Assembly: GCF_025564065.1 (NCBI RefSeq)
Contig: NZ_JAMGZK010000042.1
Span: forward strand, 1-64,000
Source of the DNA: Silvania hatchlandensis
Lineage (GTDB): Bacteria; Pseudomonadota; Gammaproteobacteria; Enterobacterales; Enterobacteriaceae
Length of the DNA: 64,000 nt
Direction: 5' to 3'
A program made the translations under genes and the position numbers. How positions within the stretch are numbered: position 1 is the first letter of the stretch; each line of letters begins with the position of its first letter. Under the pieces are notes generated by a model that was given only the letters and a program-made list of their open reading frames with translations, was not told the DNA's origin and did no database searches. Positions 27,983 to 36,829 of the stretch are shown here, one piece after another.

Positions 27983-28744
27983 ATGATTCTGGATGCATTT
28001 TCTCTGCAGGGTAAAGTTGCGGTCGTTACGGGTTGTGATACCGGTCTGGGCCAGGGTATGGCAGTGGGTCTGGCCGAAGCGGGCTGTGACATCGTCGGTA
28101 TCAACATCGTTGAGCCGCAGGAGACCATCGAGCGCGTGACCGCGCTGGGCCGTCGTTTCCTGAGCCTGACCGCTGACCTGCGTAAAATCGACGCGATCCC
28201 TGAACTGCTGGAGCGCGCGGTGGCTGAATTCGGTCATATCGACATTCTGGTCAACAACGCTGGCCTGATCCGTCGTGACGACGCGATCAACTTCAGCGAG
28301 AAAGACTGGGACGACGTGATGAACCTGAACATCAAGAGCGTGTTCTTCATGGCGCAGGCTGCTGCGAAGCACTTCATCGCGCAGGGCAACGGCGGCAAGA
28401 TCATCAACATCGCGTCCATGCTCTCCTACCAGGGCGGCATCCGCGTTCCGTCTTACACCGCATCTAAAAGCGGCGTAATGGGCGTAACCCGTCTGATGGC
28501 GAACGAGTGGGCGCAGCACAACATTAACGTGAATGCGATCGCACCGGGCTACATGGCGACCAATAACACCCAGCAGCTGCGTGCTGACGAAGAGCGCAGT
28601 GCGGCAATCCTTGAGCGTATCCCTGCGGGTCGTTGGGGTCTGCCAAGTGACCTGATGGGGCCGGTGGTATTCCTGGCCTCCAGCGCGTCTGACTACATCA
28701 ACGGCTACACCGTAGCGGTTGACGGTGGCTGGCTGGCGCGTTAA
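27983..28744 (+). CDS. kduD: 2-dehydro-3-deoxy-D-gluconate 5-dehydrogenase KduD
   Basis: A 253-residue short-chain dehydrogenase that reduces 2,5-diketo-3-deoxygluconate to 2-keto-3-deoxygluconate. It has the cofactor loop TGCDTGLGQGM (about residues 15-25), the NNAG motif, catalytic Ser in NIASMLSYQGG and the YxxxK pair in YTASKSGVMG near residue 160. It follows kduI and ends with a rho-independent terminator. Its product enters central metabolism through KdgK and Eda, which are not in the window. Confidence 0.96.
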   Translation: MILDAFSLQGKVAVVTGCDTGLGQGMAVGLAEAGCDIVGINIVEPQETIERVTALGRRFLSLTADLRKIDAIPELLERAVAEFGHIDILVNNAGLIRRDDAINFSEKDWDDVMNLNIKSVFFMAQAAAKHFIAQGNGGKIINIASMLSYQGGIRVPSYTASKSGVMGVTRLMANEWAQHNINVNAIAPGYMATNNTQQLRADEERSAAILERIPAGRWGLPSDLMGPVVFLASSASDYINGYTVAVDGGWLAR

Positions 28745-28763
28745 TTCTCGCCCCTGCCGAAAG

Positions 28764-28792
28764 ACCTCTGCCCACGGGCGGAGGTTTTTTTT
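28764..28792 (+). terminator. kduID terminator
   Basis: ACCTCTGCCC and GGGCGGAGGT form a stem followed by eight T's, 20 nt past the kduD stop. Confidence 0.9.
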
Positions 28793-28931
28793 GCCCGCAA
28801 TTATCCATTGTCCATATGATGAAAAGAGAAAAATCCATAGGTGTTTTAGTGAAATGACCTTCATCACAAATATATTGTTTATAAATTAGGTGATTAACAA
28901 ATAGTGGTGATTATTCATCCTGAGTTGAAAT

Positions 28932-28947
28932 TGTAATGTCCATCACA
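28932..28947. promoter_or_regulatory. CRP site candidate at araE
   Basis: TGTAA-TGTCCA-TCACA matches TGTGA-N6-TCACA with one mismatch, 13 bp upstream of the AraC-type half-site. Confidence 0.55.
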
Positions 28948-28960
28948 GAACGACACCTGC

Positions 28961-28977
28961 CAGCCAATAAATCCATA
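28961..28977 (+). promoter_or_regulatory. AraC I-type half-site candidate at araE
   Basis: CAGCCAATAAATCCATA resembles the araI1 half-site TAGCATTTTTATCCATA, with the AGC and TCCATA cores conserved at the same spacing. It is placed about 80 nt before the araE start. Confidence 0.6.
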
Positions 28978-29058
28978 TCTTCACGTTATACGCCCTGACA
29001 CTTTCTCTGGCTTTCTCGTAATTTCGTTTAACGTCTTACGCTGTTCAGGCAGGAAAAT

Positions 29059-30474
29059 ATGACATCTATCAGCAACGCTACTTTTATGCCCCGCGCCCTT
29101 CGCGATACCCGAAGGATGAACCAGTTTGTTTCCATTTCCGCTGCGGTGGCCGGTTTACTGTTTGGGCTGGACATCGGCGTCATTGCCGGTGCGCTGCCTT
29201 TTATTACCGATCACTTTACGTTAAGCAATCGCCTGCAGGAGTGGGTGGTGAGCAGTATGATGCTGGGCGCGGCATTGGGGGCCTTGTTCAATGGCTGGCT
29301 CTCATTCCGTTTGGGCCGAAAATACAGCCTGATGGTGGGCGCCATTCTGTTTGTGGCCGGCTCGTTGGGCTCTGCGTTTGCCACCGGGGTTGAGGCGTTA
29401 CTGCTTTCGCGCGTGCTGCTCGGCGTGGCCGTGGGGATTGCCTCCTACACCGCACCGCTTTATCTCTCGGAGATGGCGAGCGAGAACGTGCGCGGCAAAA
29501 TGATCAGCATGTACCAGCTGATGGTGACGTTGGGTATCGTGCTGGCCTTTCTTTCGGATACGTATTTCAGCTACAGCGGCAACTGGCGCGCGATGCTGGG
29601 CGTGCTGGCGCTGCCGGCGGTATTGCTGATTGTGCTGGTCATCTTTTTACCCAACAGCCCACGCTGGCTGGCGCAAAAAGGGCGTCACGTCGAAGCGGAA
29701 GAAGTGCTGCGGATGCTGCGCGATACCTCTGAGAAAGCGCGTGAAGAGCTGAACGAGATCCGCGAAAGCCTCAAGCTCAAGCAGGGCGGCTGGGCTTTGT
29801 TCAAAATCAACCGCAACGTGCGCCGGGCGGTATTTCTCGGCATGCTGTTGCAGGCGATGCAGCAGTTTACCGGTATGAACATCATCATGTATTACGCGCC
29901 ACGCATCTTCAAAATGGCCGGCTTCACCACCACCGAACAGCAGATGGTCGCTACGCTGGTGGTCGGGCTGACCTTTATGTTCGCCACCTTTATTGCGGTG
30001 TTTACCGTCGATAAAGCGGGCCGTAAGCCCGCGCTCAAAATTGGGTTTAGCGTGATGGCGCTGGGGACGCTGATCCTCGGGTATTGCCTGATGCAGTTTG
30101 ATAATGGTACCGCCTCCAGCAGTTTATCCTGGCTGTCCGTGGGGATGACGATGATGTGCATTGCGGGTTACGCCATGAGTGCCGCCCCGGTGGTGTGGAT
30201 CCTGTGCTCTGAAATTCAGCCATTAAAATGCCGTGACTTCGGGATTACTTGTTCCACCACCACCAACTGGGTGTCGAACATGATCATCGGAGCCACATTC
30301 CTGACCTTGCTGGATTCTATCGGCGCAGCGGGAACCTTCTGGCTTTATACCGTGCTGAACGTGGTATTTATCGGGATCACCTTCTGGCTGGTTCCAGAAA
30401 CCAAAGGCGTGACGCTGGAACACATCGAACGCAAGCTGATGAGCGGGGAGAAGCTTCGCGATATCGGCCTGTAG
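29059..30474 (+). CDS. araE: L-arabinose:H+ symporter AraE
   Basis: A 471-residue MFS sugar porter with 12 membrane segments. It is very close to E. coli AraE throughout, with signature motifs [28 protein letters not shown] (split over two segments), [26 protein letters not shown] and [12 protein letters not shown]. It imports L-arabinose. It stands between the two halves of the oligogalacturonide gene set, but its control signals are arabinose-type. That is sensible biologically, because arabinose side chains accompany pectin. Confidence 0.95.
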   Translation: MTSISNATFMPRALRDTRRMNQFVSISAAVAGLLFGLDIGVIAGALPFITDHFTLSNRLQEWVVSSMMLGAALGALFNGWLSFRLGRKYSLMVGAILFVAGSLGSAFATGVEALLLSRVLLGVAVGIASYTAPLYLSEMASENVRGKMISMYQLMVTLGIVLAFLSDTYFSYSGNWRAMLGVLALPAVLLIVLVIFLPNSPRWLAQKGRHVEAEEVLRMLRDTSEKAREELNEIRESLKLKQGGWALFKINRNVRRAVFLGMLLQAMQQFTGMNIIMYYAPRIFKMAGFTTTEQQMVATLVVGLTFMFATFIAVFTVDKAGRKPALKIGFSVMALGTLILGYCLMQFDNGTASSSLSWLSVGMTMMCIAGYAMSAAPVVWILCSEIQPLKCRDFGITCSTTTNWVSNMIIGATFLTLLDSIGAAGTFWLYTVLNVVFIGITFWLVPETKGVTLEHIERKLMSGEKLRDIGL

Positions 30475-30486
30475 CGGGTTGCAGGA

Positions 30487-30948
30487 CCACCCTCTCCCCG
30501 TGGGTTGAGGAATCCCCAGTAATTTTCTTGTTCTAAAAGCAAAAGAGGGGTTACAGGATATTAAGAGACTTACAGCGATTGATTGGTCCGGCTGAAAATC
30601 GCCGAAGCGTTTCCTGTAGGCCGGGGCGAGGCGCAGGGATGCGCCGAGAGGGCGTGACCTACATGGATGTAGGATCACGCACGACCCGAAAGCCGAAAGG
30701 AATAAGCTGAGGGCATCGCGTAGCGACGATTTTCTTGCCGGGAGCCCGGGTTGCCAGGGCGGCGGCGATTGAGCCGCCATGGCACGTTCACCGGTTCGGT
30801 CATTCCAGAGAAGCAATGAACGTAAAGTGAACGGAACCACCACCGAAGCCGCATGCTCCCCCTCACCCCAACCCTCTCCCTGAATGGAGAGGGAGCCGAC
30901 CGTGCCAATTTTTTTGTGGGGATCCCTCAGCCCCGTGGGGGAGGGTGG
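30487..30948. repeat. Composite element bounded by imperfect 32-bp inverted repeats
   Basis: The ends 30487-30518 and 30917-30948 are inverted copies, about 26 of 32 positions identical. Inside are a third related palindrome (30860-30893, CCCTCTCCC..GGAGAGGG) and a GC-rich core with small stems such as CTACATGGATGTAG. It fills most of the 484-nt gap between araE and the second ogl. A long leftward frame crosses it but has low-complexity composition with no domain. It is probably an intergenic repeat or MITE-like unit; I have no name for it. Confidence 0.6.
30860..30893. repeat. CCCTCACCC-type palindromic repeat, copy 1
   Basis: CCCTCACCCCAACCCTCTCCC followed by TGAAT and GGAGAGGG. The first 21 bases match the copy at 50441 except for one base. 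It lies inside the composite element. Confidence 0.7.
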
Positions 30949-30958
30949 AGTGAGGGCA

Positions 30959-32086
30959 TCAGACCGCAACGAGGTACAGCGCAGGCATCCCTTCTTCATC
31001 CGACGTATACAGCACCCACTTATTGTCCGGCGAAAACGACGGGTGCGGGTGCGTCACCTGACGATCGCCGTCGAGCACTTTCCAACTGGTGTTATGCTGA
31101 CACACCGCAGTTTGCGTACCCTTGTTGATGTCGAACACCCAGATAAACGGATCGTTCAGGCTGATATCACCGGTGTTGTGCGGAGCGCCATCGCCGACAA
31201 TCAGCGAACCGTCGTGGTTACTCATCAGATGGGAGCAGGGCGGTATCGCCATCAGCTGGCGGTTTTCCAGCGTCTGCGGATCGGCGCTGAACAGGTAGCG
31301 CTGTGGATCGTTCTCTTTGTGCGCCACGTAATAAAGCGCAGACCCGTCCGGCACCCAGAATTCGTGGGTAAAACTTTCGCCCGCTGCGTGCTGGCGCACC
31401 TTACGCAGGTTGCTGCCGTCTTCGTTAATCAGCCACATCCGCGCATCAATCGCATCGCGGGGGCCTTCGTGGCAAAACGCCACCGTATTGTCGTCGAACG
31501 GACGGTAAATCGGGTGCCCGAGCCAGCGTTTTTCCTGCAGCATCACCCGACGTTCACCGGTTTGCAGATCGATATTGATTAAGCGGCATTCCGGGTTGGT
31601 GAAGTAAAAATCGCGGAACTTGCGCCAGTCGGTGAGCGGCTGCCAGTCGCTTTTTTTGATCTCAATGCCCACCAGCTTTGTGCAATCGCTGTTCGCCACC
31701 CAGGTGCCGTAGGCGACCCAGTCGCTGTCGACCTCATACACCACGTGCTCTTCCAGGCTGTCGAGACTGACGCGCCTGAGCTGATGACTCTCTTTTACGT
31801 ACCAGAGCGATTGATCGTCAGCCGAGAGGAAGCCGCCAAAGGTATTGTCCCCGGCACCGTCGGTCAGCTGGGTGGCTTGTTGTTTGGCGATATCCAGCAG
31901 GTAGTAGTTCCAGTGGCCTTCAAACGCGCCGCCAAAAATCAGCTTGCCGCCATCGCGGGTAAAACATTTCTGATAGAAGTAATTGCGGTGACAAATAATG
32001 TGCGGGGGCGTCATCCGTATAACGTCGTGTCCGGTAATGCTGTCCTGACGCGTGCGAAATGACAGCGGGATGATTTTGCCTTTCAT
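30959..32086 (-). CDS. Oligogalacturonate lyase, copy 2
   Basis: A 375-residue PL22 lyase paralogous to the copy at 25453-26628. It keeps all key residues (FTHEFWVPDGSALYY, CSHLMSNHDG, RQVTHPHPSF) but diverges strongly at the N-terminus and in surface loops. It lies 78 nt downstream of togB on the same strand, with a terminator-like hairpin between them and no KdgR-like site. It is therefore probably expressed by read-through from the tog operon. A different chain-length or methyl/acetyl preference from copy 1 is possible but not shown. Confidence 0.92.
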   Translation of the reverse strand: MKGKIIPLSFRTRQDSITGHDVIRMTPPHIICHRNYFYQKCFTRDGGKLIFGGAFEGHWNYYLLDIAKQQATQLTDGAGDNTFGGFLSADDQSLWYVKESHQLRRVSLDSLEEHVVYEVDSDWVAYGTWVANSDCTKLVGIEIKKSDWQPLTDWRKFRDFYFTNPECRLINIDLQTGERRVMLQEKRWLGHPIYRPFDDNTVAFCHEGPRDAIDARMWLINEDGSNLRKVRQHAAGESFTHEFWVPDGSALYYVAHKENDPQRYLFSADPQTLENRQLMAIPPCSHLMSNHDGSLIVGDGAPHNTGDISLNDPFIWVFDINKGTQTAVCQHNTSWKVLDGDRQVTHPHPSFSPDNKWVLYTSDEEGMPALYLVAV

Positions 32087-32114
32087 TTTTCAGTCCTTTT
32101 GTGACCCTTCAGAT

Positions 32115-32148
32115 AAAAAAATACCCCGCCGCCGAAGCGCCAGGGTAT
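32115..32148 (-). terminator. Hairpin between togB and ogl copy 2
   Basis: In the leftward transcript ATACCC pairs with GGGTAT, with inner GC pairs, and runs into a U-rich stretch from the A-run at 32115-32120. It probably attenuates tog transcription before ogl copy 2. Confidence 0.7.
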
Positions 32149-32164
32149 TGATATAAGACCGTAA

Positions 32165-33451
32165 TTAGCGCATTGCGCGTTTCAGGATACGTTCAGCCTG
32201 ACGCTGGAAGTCGGCTGCGGCTTCTTCCACGGTTTTCTGACCGTAGTCGATGTACTGCAGAGAGGTACCGAACTGGGCAACGATCTGCGGATCGTCAAAG
32301 TATGGCGATACGGAAAGTTTGGTTGGCAGAGACTGCGCCAGACGCAGGCCCGCAACCGCCGGATCGCTCTCTTTGATGGCGCCGCTTTCAGTCAGGTATT
32401 TCACCGCCACTTTGCTCAGCGGTACGCCACGCTCCAGACCCAGGGTCTCAACGCCTTCTTTGCTGTTCAGCAGGAAGTTAATCACTTTCGCTGCAGCTTC
32501 CGGGTTTTTAGTCGATTTACCAATTGAGAGCATCTGTGCAGGTTTAAAGAACAGGCCCGCATCGGTTGCACCCGGCAGCATTGGGTAGCTGCCCAGCTCC
32601 AGTTTTGCTGGTGGCTTCAGGTTATCGGAGTATTTTTTGATGGTGGAGTTCCACATGTAGGTACCGCCCCATTCACCCTCGATCCACGGCTTCATCTCGT
32701 ACATGTTGCTCTTACCGAACGACGCATAGTACTTGGTGTCCGGCATCACGTGGCTATCAACCAGTGATTTATAGGTCTGGAAGAACTCAACCCACTGCTC
32801 TTTGCTCCAGGCGAGTTTTTTCGCTTTCTCGTCGACCGCAGGCACGTTGTACTTCTGAATCATGTAAGAGTTCAGCAGCGCCAGCGTATCCTGGTGCTCC
32901 AGCACCACCGGATAGTACTGTTTGCCCAGCTTGCCTTCGAAGGCTTTACCGGCGGCTTTCAGCTCATCCCAGGTTTTCGGGTATTCAACGCCCGCTTTTT
33001 TCCACGCTTCATCGTTGAAGTAGAACACGCGCGCGGTCACGGAGATTGGGATCCCGTTCAGCTTGCCGTCAACGGTGGTGGACTGCAGCTCTTTCGGATC
33101 GAACTGGCTCAGGTCGATCACGTCCTTCATTTTGTTCAGGTCGTAGAAGCCGTCGCCGGTTTTGGAGAAGATCGGCAGCCAGTTCCAGTTAGTCTGCATC
33201 ACGTCCGGCTCGGTGCCACCCGCAATCTGGGTGGTCAGGCGAGATAAGTGACCATCCCAGCCGGTATATTCCGCTTTCACGGTGATATCCGGGTTCTGTT
33301 TGTGGAACTCTTCCAGCGCTTTCAGTGTGACCTGGTGACGGCCGTTGCCGCCCCACCAGGACATACGTAAATCAACATCTTGCGCCATCGATGGCAAAGC
33401 AGTAAGGCCCAGAGTGGCGGAGATTGCTGCGCTTAAAAGCACTTTTTTCAT
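32165..33451 (-). CDS. togB: Oligogalacturonide-binding protein TogB
   Basis: A 428-residue periplasmic family-1 solute-binding protein of the TogMNAB ABC importer. The signal peptide ends SMAQD. The mature N-terminus (LRMSWWGGNGRHQVTLKALE) and the GGTEPDVMQTNW and WIEGEWGGTYMWNS segments are as in Dickeya TogB. It is last of four tog genes, 14 nt after togA. It binds oligogalacturonides that passed KdgM. The name is inferred from the gene set and neighbouring ogl/kdgF. Confidence 0.9.
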   Translation of the reverse strand: MKKVLLSAAISATLGLTALPSMAQDVDLRMSWWGGNGRHQVTLKALEEFHKQNPDITVKAEYTGWDGHLSRLTTQIAGGTEPDVMQTNWNWLPIFSKTGDGFYDLNKMKDVIDLSQFDPKELQSTTVDGKLNGIPISVTARVFYFNDEAWKKAGVEYPKTWDELKAAGKAFEGKLGKQYYPVVLEHQDTLALLNSYMIQKYNVPAVDEKAKKLAWSKEQWVEFFQTYKSLVDSHVMPDTKYYASFGKSNMYEMKPWIEGEWGGTYMWNSTIKKYSDNLKPPAKLELGSYPMLPGATDAGLFFKPAQMLSIGKSTKNPEAAAKVINFLLNSKEGVETLGLERGVPLSKVAVKYLTESGAIKESDPAVAGLRLAQSLPTKLSVSPYFDDPQIVAQFGTSLQYIDYGQKTVEEAAADFQRQAERILKRAMR

Positions 33452-33465
33452 TTTTATAACTCCAG

Positions 33466-34593
33466 TTAGAGAGAGATGTTCTGTTCAGTTTTCGCGTCAA
33501 AGATATGACACTTATGCATGTCGAACGTAAAGTACACCTTACGGTGAAGGCCTTTGTTAATCATCGGCTTAGCTTCATCGGAAGGAATTCGGGCAGTCAG
33601 TTCGTACTCGCCAACTTTCAGGTAAACGAAGAATTCGTGTCCCATGTTTTCGGCGCGAACCATCTCGCCGCTGCAGCCGCCTTGTGCGAATGGCTCATCG
33701 GAGATCGACACAAAGTCCGGGCGAATGCCGTAGAACATGTCTTTATCGGCGTAGCTGGCGACTTTCTCTTTCAGCTCTGCGCTTAACGGCATGGTCTGAT
33801 TGCCAATGGTCAGAGACAGCTGACCGTCCTGCTGCACCAGTCTGGTGGCGCGGATGTTCATTTCTGGGGAGCCGATAAAGCCGGCAACGAACATGTTTTT
33901 TGGTCGGTGGTACAGGTTGTCCGGGGTATCCACCTGCATGATATGGCCGAGCTTCATCACGCAGATGCGATCGCCCATGGTCATCGCTTCGGTCTGGTCG
34001 TGCGTTACGTACACGGTCGTCGCCGGTTTGCCGGAGGCTTTCAGCTGCTTGTGCAGGTCAGAGATACGAATACGCATCGAGGCGCGCAGCTTCGCATCCA
34101 GGTTCGACAGGGGTTCATCGAACAGGAACACGTCTGGCTTTTTCACAATCGCACGGCCTACGGCCACACGCTGCGCCTGACCACCGGAGAGCTGGCGCGG
34201 CAGACGATCCAGCAGCTCATCCAGCTCAAGGATTTTGGCCGCTTCGTTAACCTGTGCTTCGATCTGCGCTTTTGGCAGCTTGCTCAGCTTCAGACCAAAG
34301 GCCAGGTTTTCACGTACTGTCATGTGCGGATACAGCGCATAGTTCTGGAACACCATCGCAATCCCGCGCTCTTTTGGCGCGAGGTTGTTGACGATTTTGT
34401 CGCCAATGCGGACTTCGCCGCCGCTGATGGTTTCCAGGCCGGCCAGCATACGCAGGGTAGTGGATTTGGCGCAGCCGGACGGACCGACAATCACCATGAA
34501 TTCACCTTCAGCGATTTTCAGGTCGATAGCATGTACCGCTTTGAAGCCGTTGGAGTAAACCTTTTCCAGTTTGTTGAAGATAACTTCAGCCAT
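33466..34593 (-). CDS. togA: TogA, ABC importer ATPase
   Basis: A 375-residue MalK/UgpC-type ATPase. It has Walker A ([10 protein letters not shown], residues 37-46), the signature [14 protein letters not shown], Walker B ([16 protein letters not shown]), the switch His ([10 protein letters not shown]) and a C-terminal TOBE/OB domain. Walker A has Ala where most have Gly (GCAKS), a known variant in this subgroup. It powers import through TogM/TogN and lies between togN (12 nt) and togB (14 nt). Confidence 0.92.
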   Translation of the reverse strand: MAEVIFNKLEKVYSNGFKAVHAIDLKIAEGEFMVIVGPSGCAKSTTLRMLAGLETISGGEVRIGDKIVNNLAPKERGIAMVFQNYALYPHMTVRENLAFGLKLSKLPKAQIEAQVNEAAKILELDELLDRLPRQLSGGQAQRVAVGRAIVKKPDVFLFDEPLSNLDAKLRASMRIRISDLHKQLKASGKPATTVYVTHDQTEAMTMGDRICVMKLGHIMQVDTPDNLYHRPKNMFVAGFIGSPEMNIRATRLVQQDGQLSLTIGNQTMPLSAELKEKVASYADKDMFYGIRPDFVSISDEPFAQGGCSGEMVRAENMGHEFFVYLKVGEYELTARIPSDEAKPMINKGLHRKVYFTFDMHKCHIFDAKTEQNISL

Positions 34594-34605
34594 GATATTT
34601 CCCTC

Positions 34606-35508
34606 TTAACCTTTAATTCCGCTGCTGGTTACGCCCTGTACGAAGTAGCGCTGTGCCAGGAAGAAGACAATGATAGATGGCAGAATGGAGATGCTCGCCA
34701 TTGCCAGAATTTCGTTCCACGGGGCACCTTCGGTGACGTCGATGGACATTTTCAGAGCCAGTGCAATCGGGTATTTATCCACGCTGTAGACATAAATCAG
34801 CGGCCCGATAAAGTCGTTCATAGACCACATGAACTGGAACAGTGCGACAGAGATGATGGCCGGTTTCAGAATCGGCACCACCACGTACCACAGCACCTGG
34901 ATAGAGTTACAGCCGTCGATCTGCGCCGCTTCTTCCATGTCACGCGGTACGCCGCGCAGGAACTGAATCAGCATGAAGACGAAGAACCCTTGGGTGGCAA
35001 ACGCCAGCGGCAGGTACAGTGGCATGTAGCTGTTGAGCATGCCCATTTCACGGAACATCAGGTACTGTGGGATCAGCAGTACGGTACTTGGCAGCAACAT
35101 GGTGGTAATCAGCGTCGCGAACCAGAATTTCTTCCATGGGATCTCGAAGCGGGCAAAACCGTACGCCACGATGGTGGAGGAGATAATGGTCAGGATCACT
35201 TTCGGGATCACATACTTGAAGGTGTTCAGCATGTAATGACCGAAGTTGTACTCGGTACCGGTTTTCCAGCCGTTGATAAAGCCGTCCCAGGTGGCATGTG
35301 CAGGCCACAGCCCCAGGGTAGTGAAGATCTCGTGGTTCGGTTTGAACGACGCCGAGAACATCCACACCAGCGGATAGAGCATCAGCAGACCCACAAACAG
35401 CAGGATCACATAGCGAATAGCGGCGTTGATTTTTTCACGGCGCAGCGTGCGCGCCACTTCACGTTCTGCGATGCTTCTCGCCTCGGAGAGTTGTTGAATA
35501 TCAGCCAT
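34606..35508 (-). CDS. togN: TogN, ABC importer permease
   Basis: A 300-residue MalG-type inner-membrane permease with six hydrophobic segments. The EAA loop is MEEAAQIDGCNSIQVLWYVVVPIL near residue 213, which contacts TogA. An upstream in-frame extension exists, but GGGAGG before ATG 35508 and the 8-nt overlap with togM fix the start. It pairs with TogM to form the translocation channel for oligogalacturonides. Confidence 0.92.
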   Translation of the reverse strand: MADIQQLSEARSIAEREVARTLRREKINAAIRYVILLFVGLLMLYPLVWMFSASFKPNHEIFTTLGLWPAHATWDGFINGWKTGTEYNFGHYMLNTFKYVIPKVILTIISSTIVAYGFARFEIPWKKFWFATLITTMLLPSTVLLIPQYLMFREMGMLNSYMPLYLPLAFATQGFFVFMLIQFLRGVPRDMEEAAQIDGCNSIQVLWYVVVPILKPAIISVALFQFMWSMNDFIGPLIYVYSVDKYPIALALKMSIDVTEGAPWNEILAMASISILPSIIVFFLAQRYFVQGVTSSGIKG

Positions 35509-36391
35509 TTTTGCCTCCCTTATCGGCGGAGTAGAACACCCAGTATTTCGAAGACTTGAAGGCGATAGCGGCAAAGACAGCGACTACCAGGAACAGGATC
35601 CAGGCCAGTGCGGCGCCGTAACCCATATCAAAGTACTTGAATGCGGTGTCGTAAATGTACAGCGAGAACAGGTAAGTGGAGTAAGTTGGTCCACCGCCGG
35701 TAATAACATAAGGTCCGGTAAATTCCTGGAACGCCTGCGTGGTCTGCATGATGAAGTTGAAGAAGATAACCGGCGTAATCAGCGGCACGGTCACTTTCAT
35801 GAACATCTGCCATTTGGACGCACCGTCGATCATCGCGGCTTCGTACTGAGACTGCGGTACGTTTTGCAGCGCGGCCAGGAAGATCACCATCGCAGAACCA
35901 AACTGCCAGACGCGCAGCAGGGTGACGGACATCAGCGCCAGAGACGGTTCGCCAAGCCAGTTCACCGCGTCAAAACCAAACACGGCAAGGAAGCTGTTAA
36001 GCAGGCCATCAATCGCAAACAGGGCGCGCCACAGAACGGCAATGGCGACGGAGCTGCCGAGGATCGACGGAATATAGTAAGCGGTACGGAAGAAGCCGAT
36101 GCCGCGCAGTTTAAAGTTCAGAACAAACGCAATGCCCAGTGCAAATGCCAGTTTTAACGGGATGGTTAAAAAGACATAGGCAAAGGTCACGCCCATGGAT
36201 TTCCAGAAGAGGGTGTCTTCTGTAAACATGTAGCGATAGTTCTCAATGCCGTTAAATACCGGCGGGCTCATCAAGTCGTAATCAGTAAAACTGAGAAAGA
36301 AAGATGATACGAAGGGGAAGGCGGTAAAGAGTATCAGCCCTATTATGTAGGGTGATATCCACGCCAGCCCCAGCATCTTGTTTTCATTCAT
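35501..36391 (-). CDS. togM: TogM, ABC importer permease
   Basis: A 296-residue MalF-type permease with six membrane segments. The EAA loop is YEAAMIDGASKWQMFMKVTVP near residue 185 (split over Y and EAAM...). It is first in the togM-togN-togA-togB operon; its stop overlaps the togN start (ATGGCTGA). The 435-nt leader carries at least three KdgR-like palindromes, so induction by pectin breakdown products is likely. K-12 lacks these genes. Confidence 0.92.
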   Translation of the reverse strand: MNENKMLGLAWISPYIIGLILFTAFPFVSSFFLSFTDYDLMSPPVFNGIENYRYMFTEDTLFWKSMGVTFAYVFLTIPLKLAFALGIAFVLNFKLRGIGFFRTAYYIPSILGSSVAIAVLWRALFAIDGLLNSFLAVFGFDAVNWLGEPSLALMSVTLLRVWQFGSAMVIFLAALQNVPQSQYEAAMIDGASKWQMFMKVTVPLITPVIFFNFIMQTTQAFQEFTGPYVITGGGPTYSTYLFSLYIYDTAFKYFDMGYGAALAWILFLVVAVFAAIAFKSSKYWVFYSADKGGKNG

Positions 36392-36459
36392 ACATACCTA
36401 CCTGGTAATTAATGGTTTAAAACGGAAATTTGCCCGGTGTCGCAATTTTTTAAAACTTA

Positions 36460-36474
36460 TGAACCATCGTTTTC
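36460..36474. promoter_or_regulatory. Weak KdgR-like site at togM
   Basis: TGAACCATCGTTTTC keeps the dyad cores with three mismatches to TGAAACnnnGTTTCA. It lies 21 bp, two helical turns, from the next site. Confidence 0.4.
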
Positions 36475-36480
36475 AAATTG

Positions 36481-36495
36481 TAAAACATCGTTTTA
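36481..36495. promoter_or_regulatory. KdgR operator candidate at togM
   Basis: TAAAACATCGTTTTA is a perfect palindrome around its center and differs from TGAAACnnnGTTTCA at one position per half. It lies about 90 nt upstream of togM. Confidence 0.65.
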
Positions 36496-36556
36496 ATTTA
36501 TTTTATTCTGATTTCAATCGGCGTCATTCTATAAATAGTGGAAATGTGATCGAGGT

Positions 36557-36571
36557 CGAAACAGCGTTTCA
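36557..36571. promoter_or_regulatory. KdgR operator candidate upstream of tog promoter
   Basis: CGAAACAGCGTTTCA matches TGAAACnnnGTTTCA with one mismatch. It is about 165 nt from togM, far enough for looping with the proximal sites. Confidence 0.65.
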
Positions 36572-36793
36572 ATAAGGTGAGATGCGTGGCATTTTTAGCG
36601 GTGTATGGGGAAAGGCACTGAAAAAAAACCGGCAAAAACAACGGTCAGAGCCCAAGTATTCTGGGAGTTATGGCCAACAGTTACAAACGACTAATATTGG
36701 TAGCAATTTGGTAACATCAGAATAAGTAGCAACGAAATGATTAGTAACTTGAATTGTTGTTCAGCGGAATGATGAGTGGCTAAGGTCAGAGGC

Positions 36794-36829
36794 TAAAAAG
36801 GCGATGCCTGCGCATCGCCTGATTTTTTA
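36794..36829. terminator. kdgF terminator
   Basis: AGGCGATGC and GCATCGCCT (36799-36807 and 36812-36820) form a perfect stem. The A-run on the left serves leftward kdgF transcripts, and T's lie on the right. It directly abuts the kdgF stop. Confidence 0.85.

Larger units (their letters stand above)
28793..29058 (+). promoter_or_regulatory. araE promoter region
   Basis: No gene. Three TCCAT(A) half-site-like sequences (about 28805, 28811 and 28833) and a further AraC-type site near 28961 precede araE. CRP-like sites are at 28853-28868 (AATGA-N6-TCACA) and 28932-28947. This agrees with the known arabinose and cAMP-CRP control of araE. Confidence 0.55.
36392..36826 (-). promoter_or_regulatory. 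tog operon control region
   Basis: 435 nt between togM and the end of kdgF with no gene. The togM-proximal half carries KdgR-like sites at 36460-36474, 36481-36495 and 36557-36571, and TGTGATCGAGG at 36545, half of a CRP site. The distal half (36575-36790) is AT-rich with no motif I recognise, then comes the kdgF terminator. Confidence 0.6.

Noticed and set aside
30223..30999. Leftward 258-codon open frame across the araE end and the composite repeat
   Set aside because: It is antisense to the conserved araE 3' end, has low-complexity Ser/Arg/Pro/Leu composition, and covers palindromic repeats. No domain or signal is visible.
33907..35559. Rightward 550-codon frame
   Set aside because: It is the antisense shadow of togA and togN; the His/Gln/Arg-rich composition is typical of reverse-strand reading of GC-rich genes.
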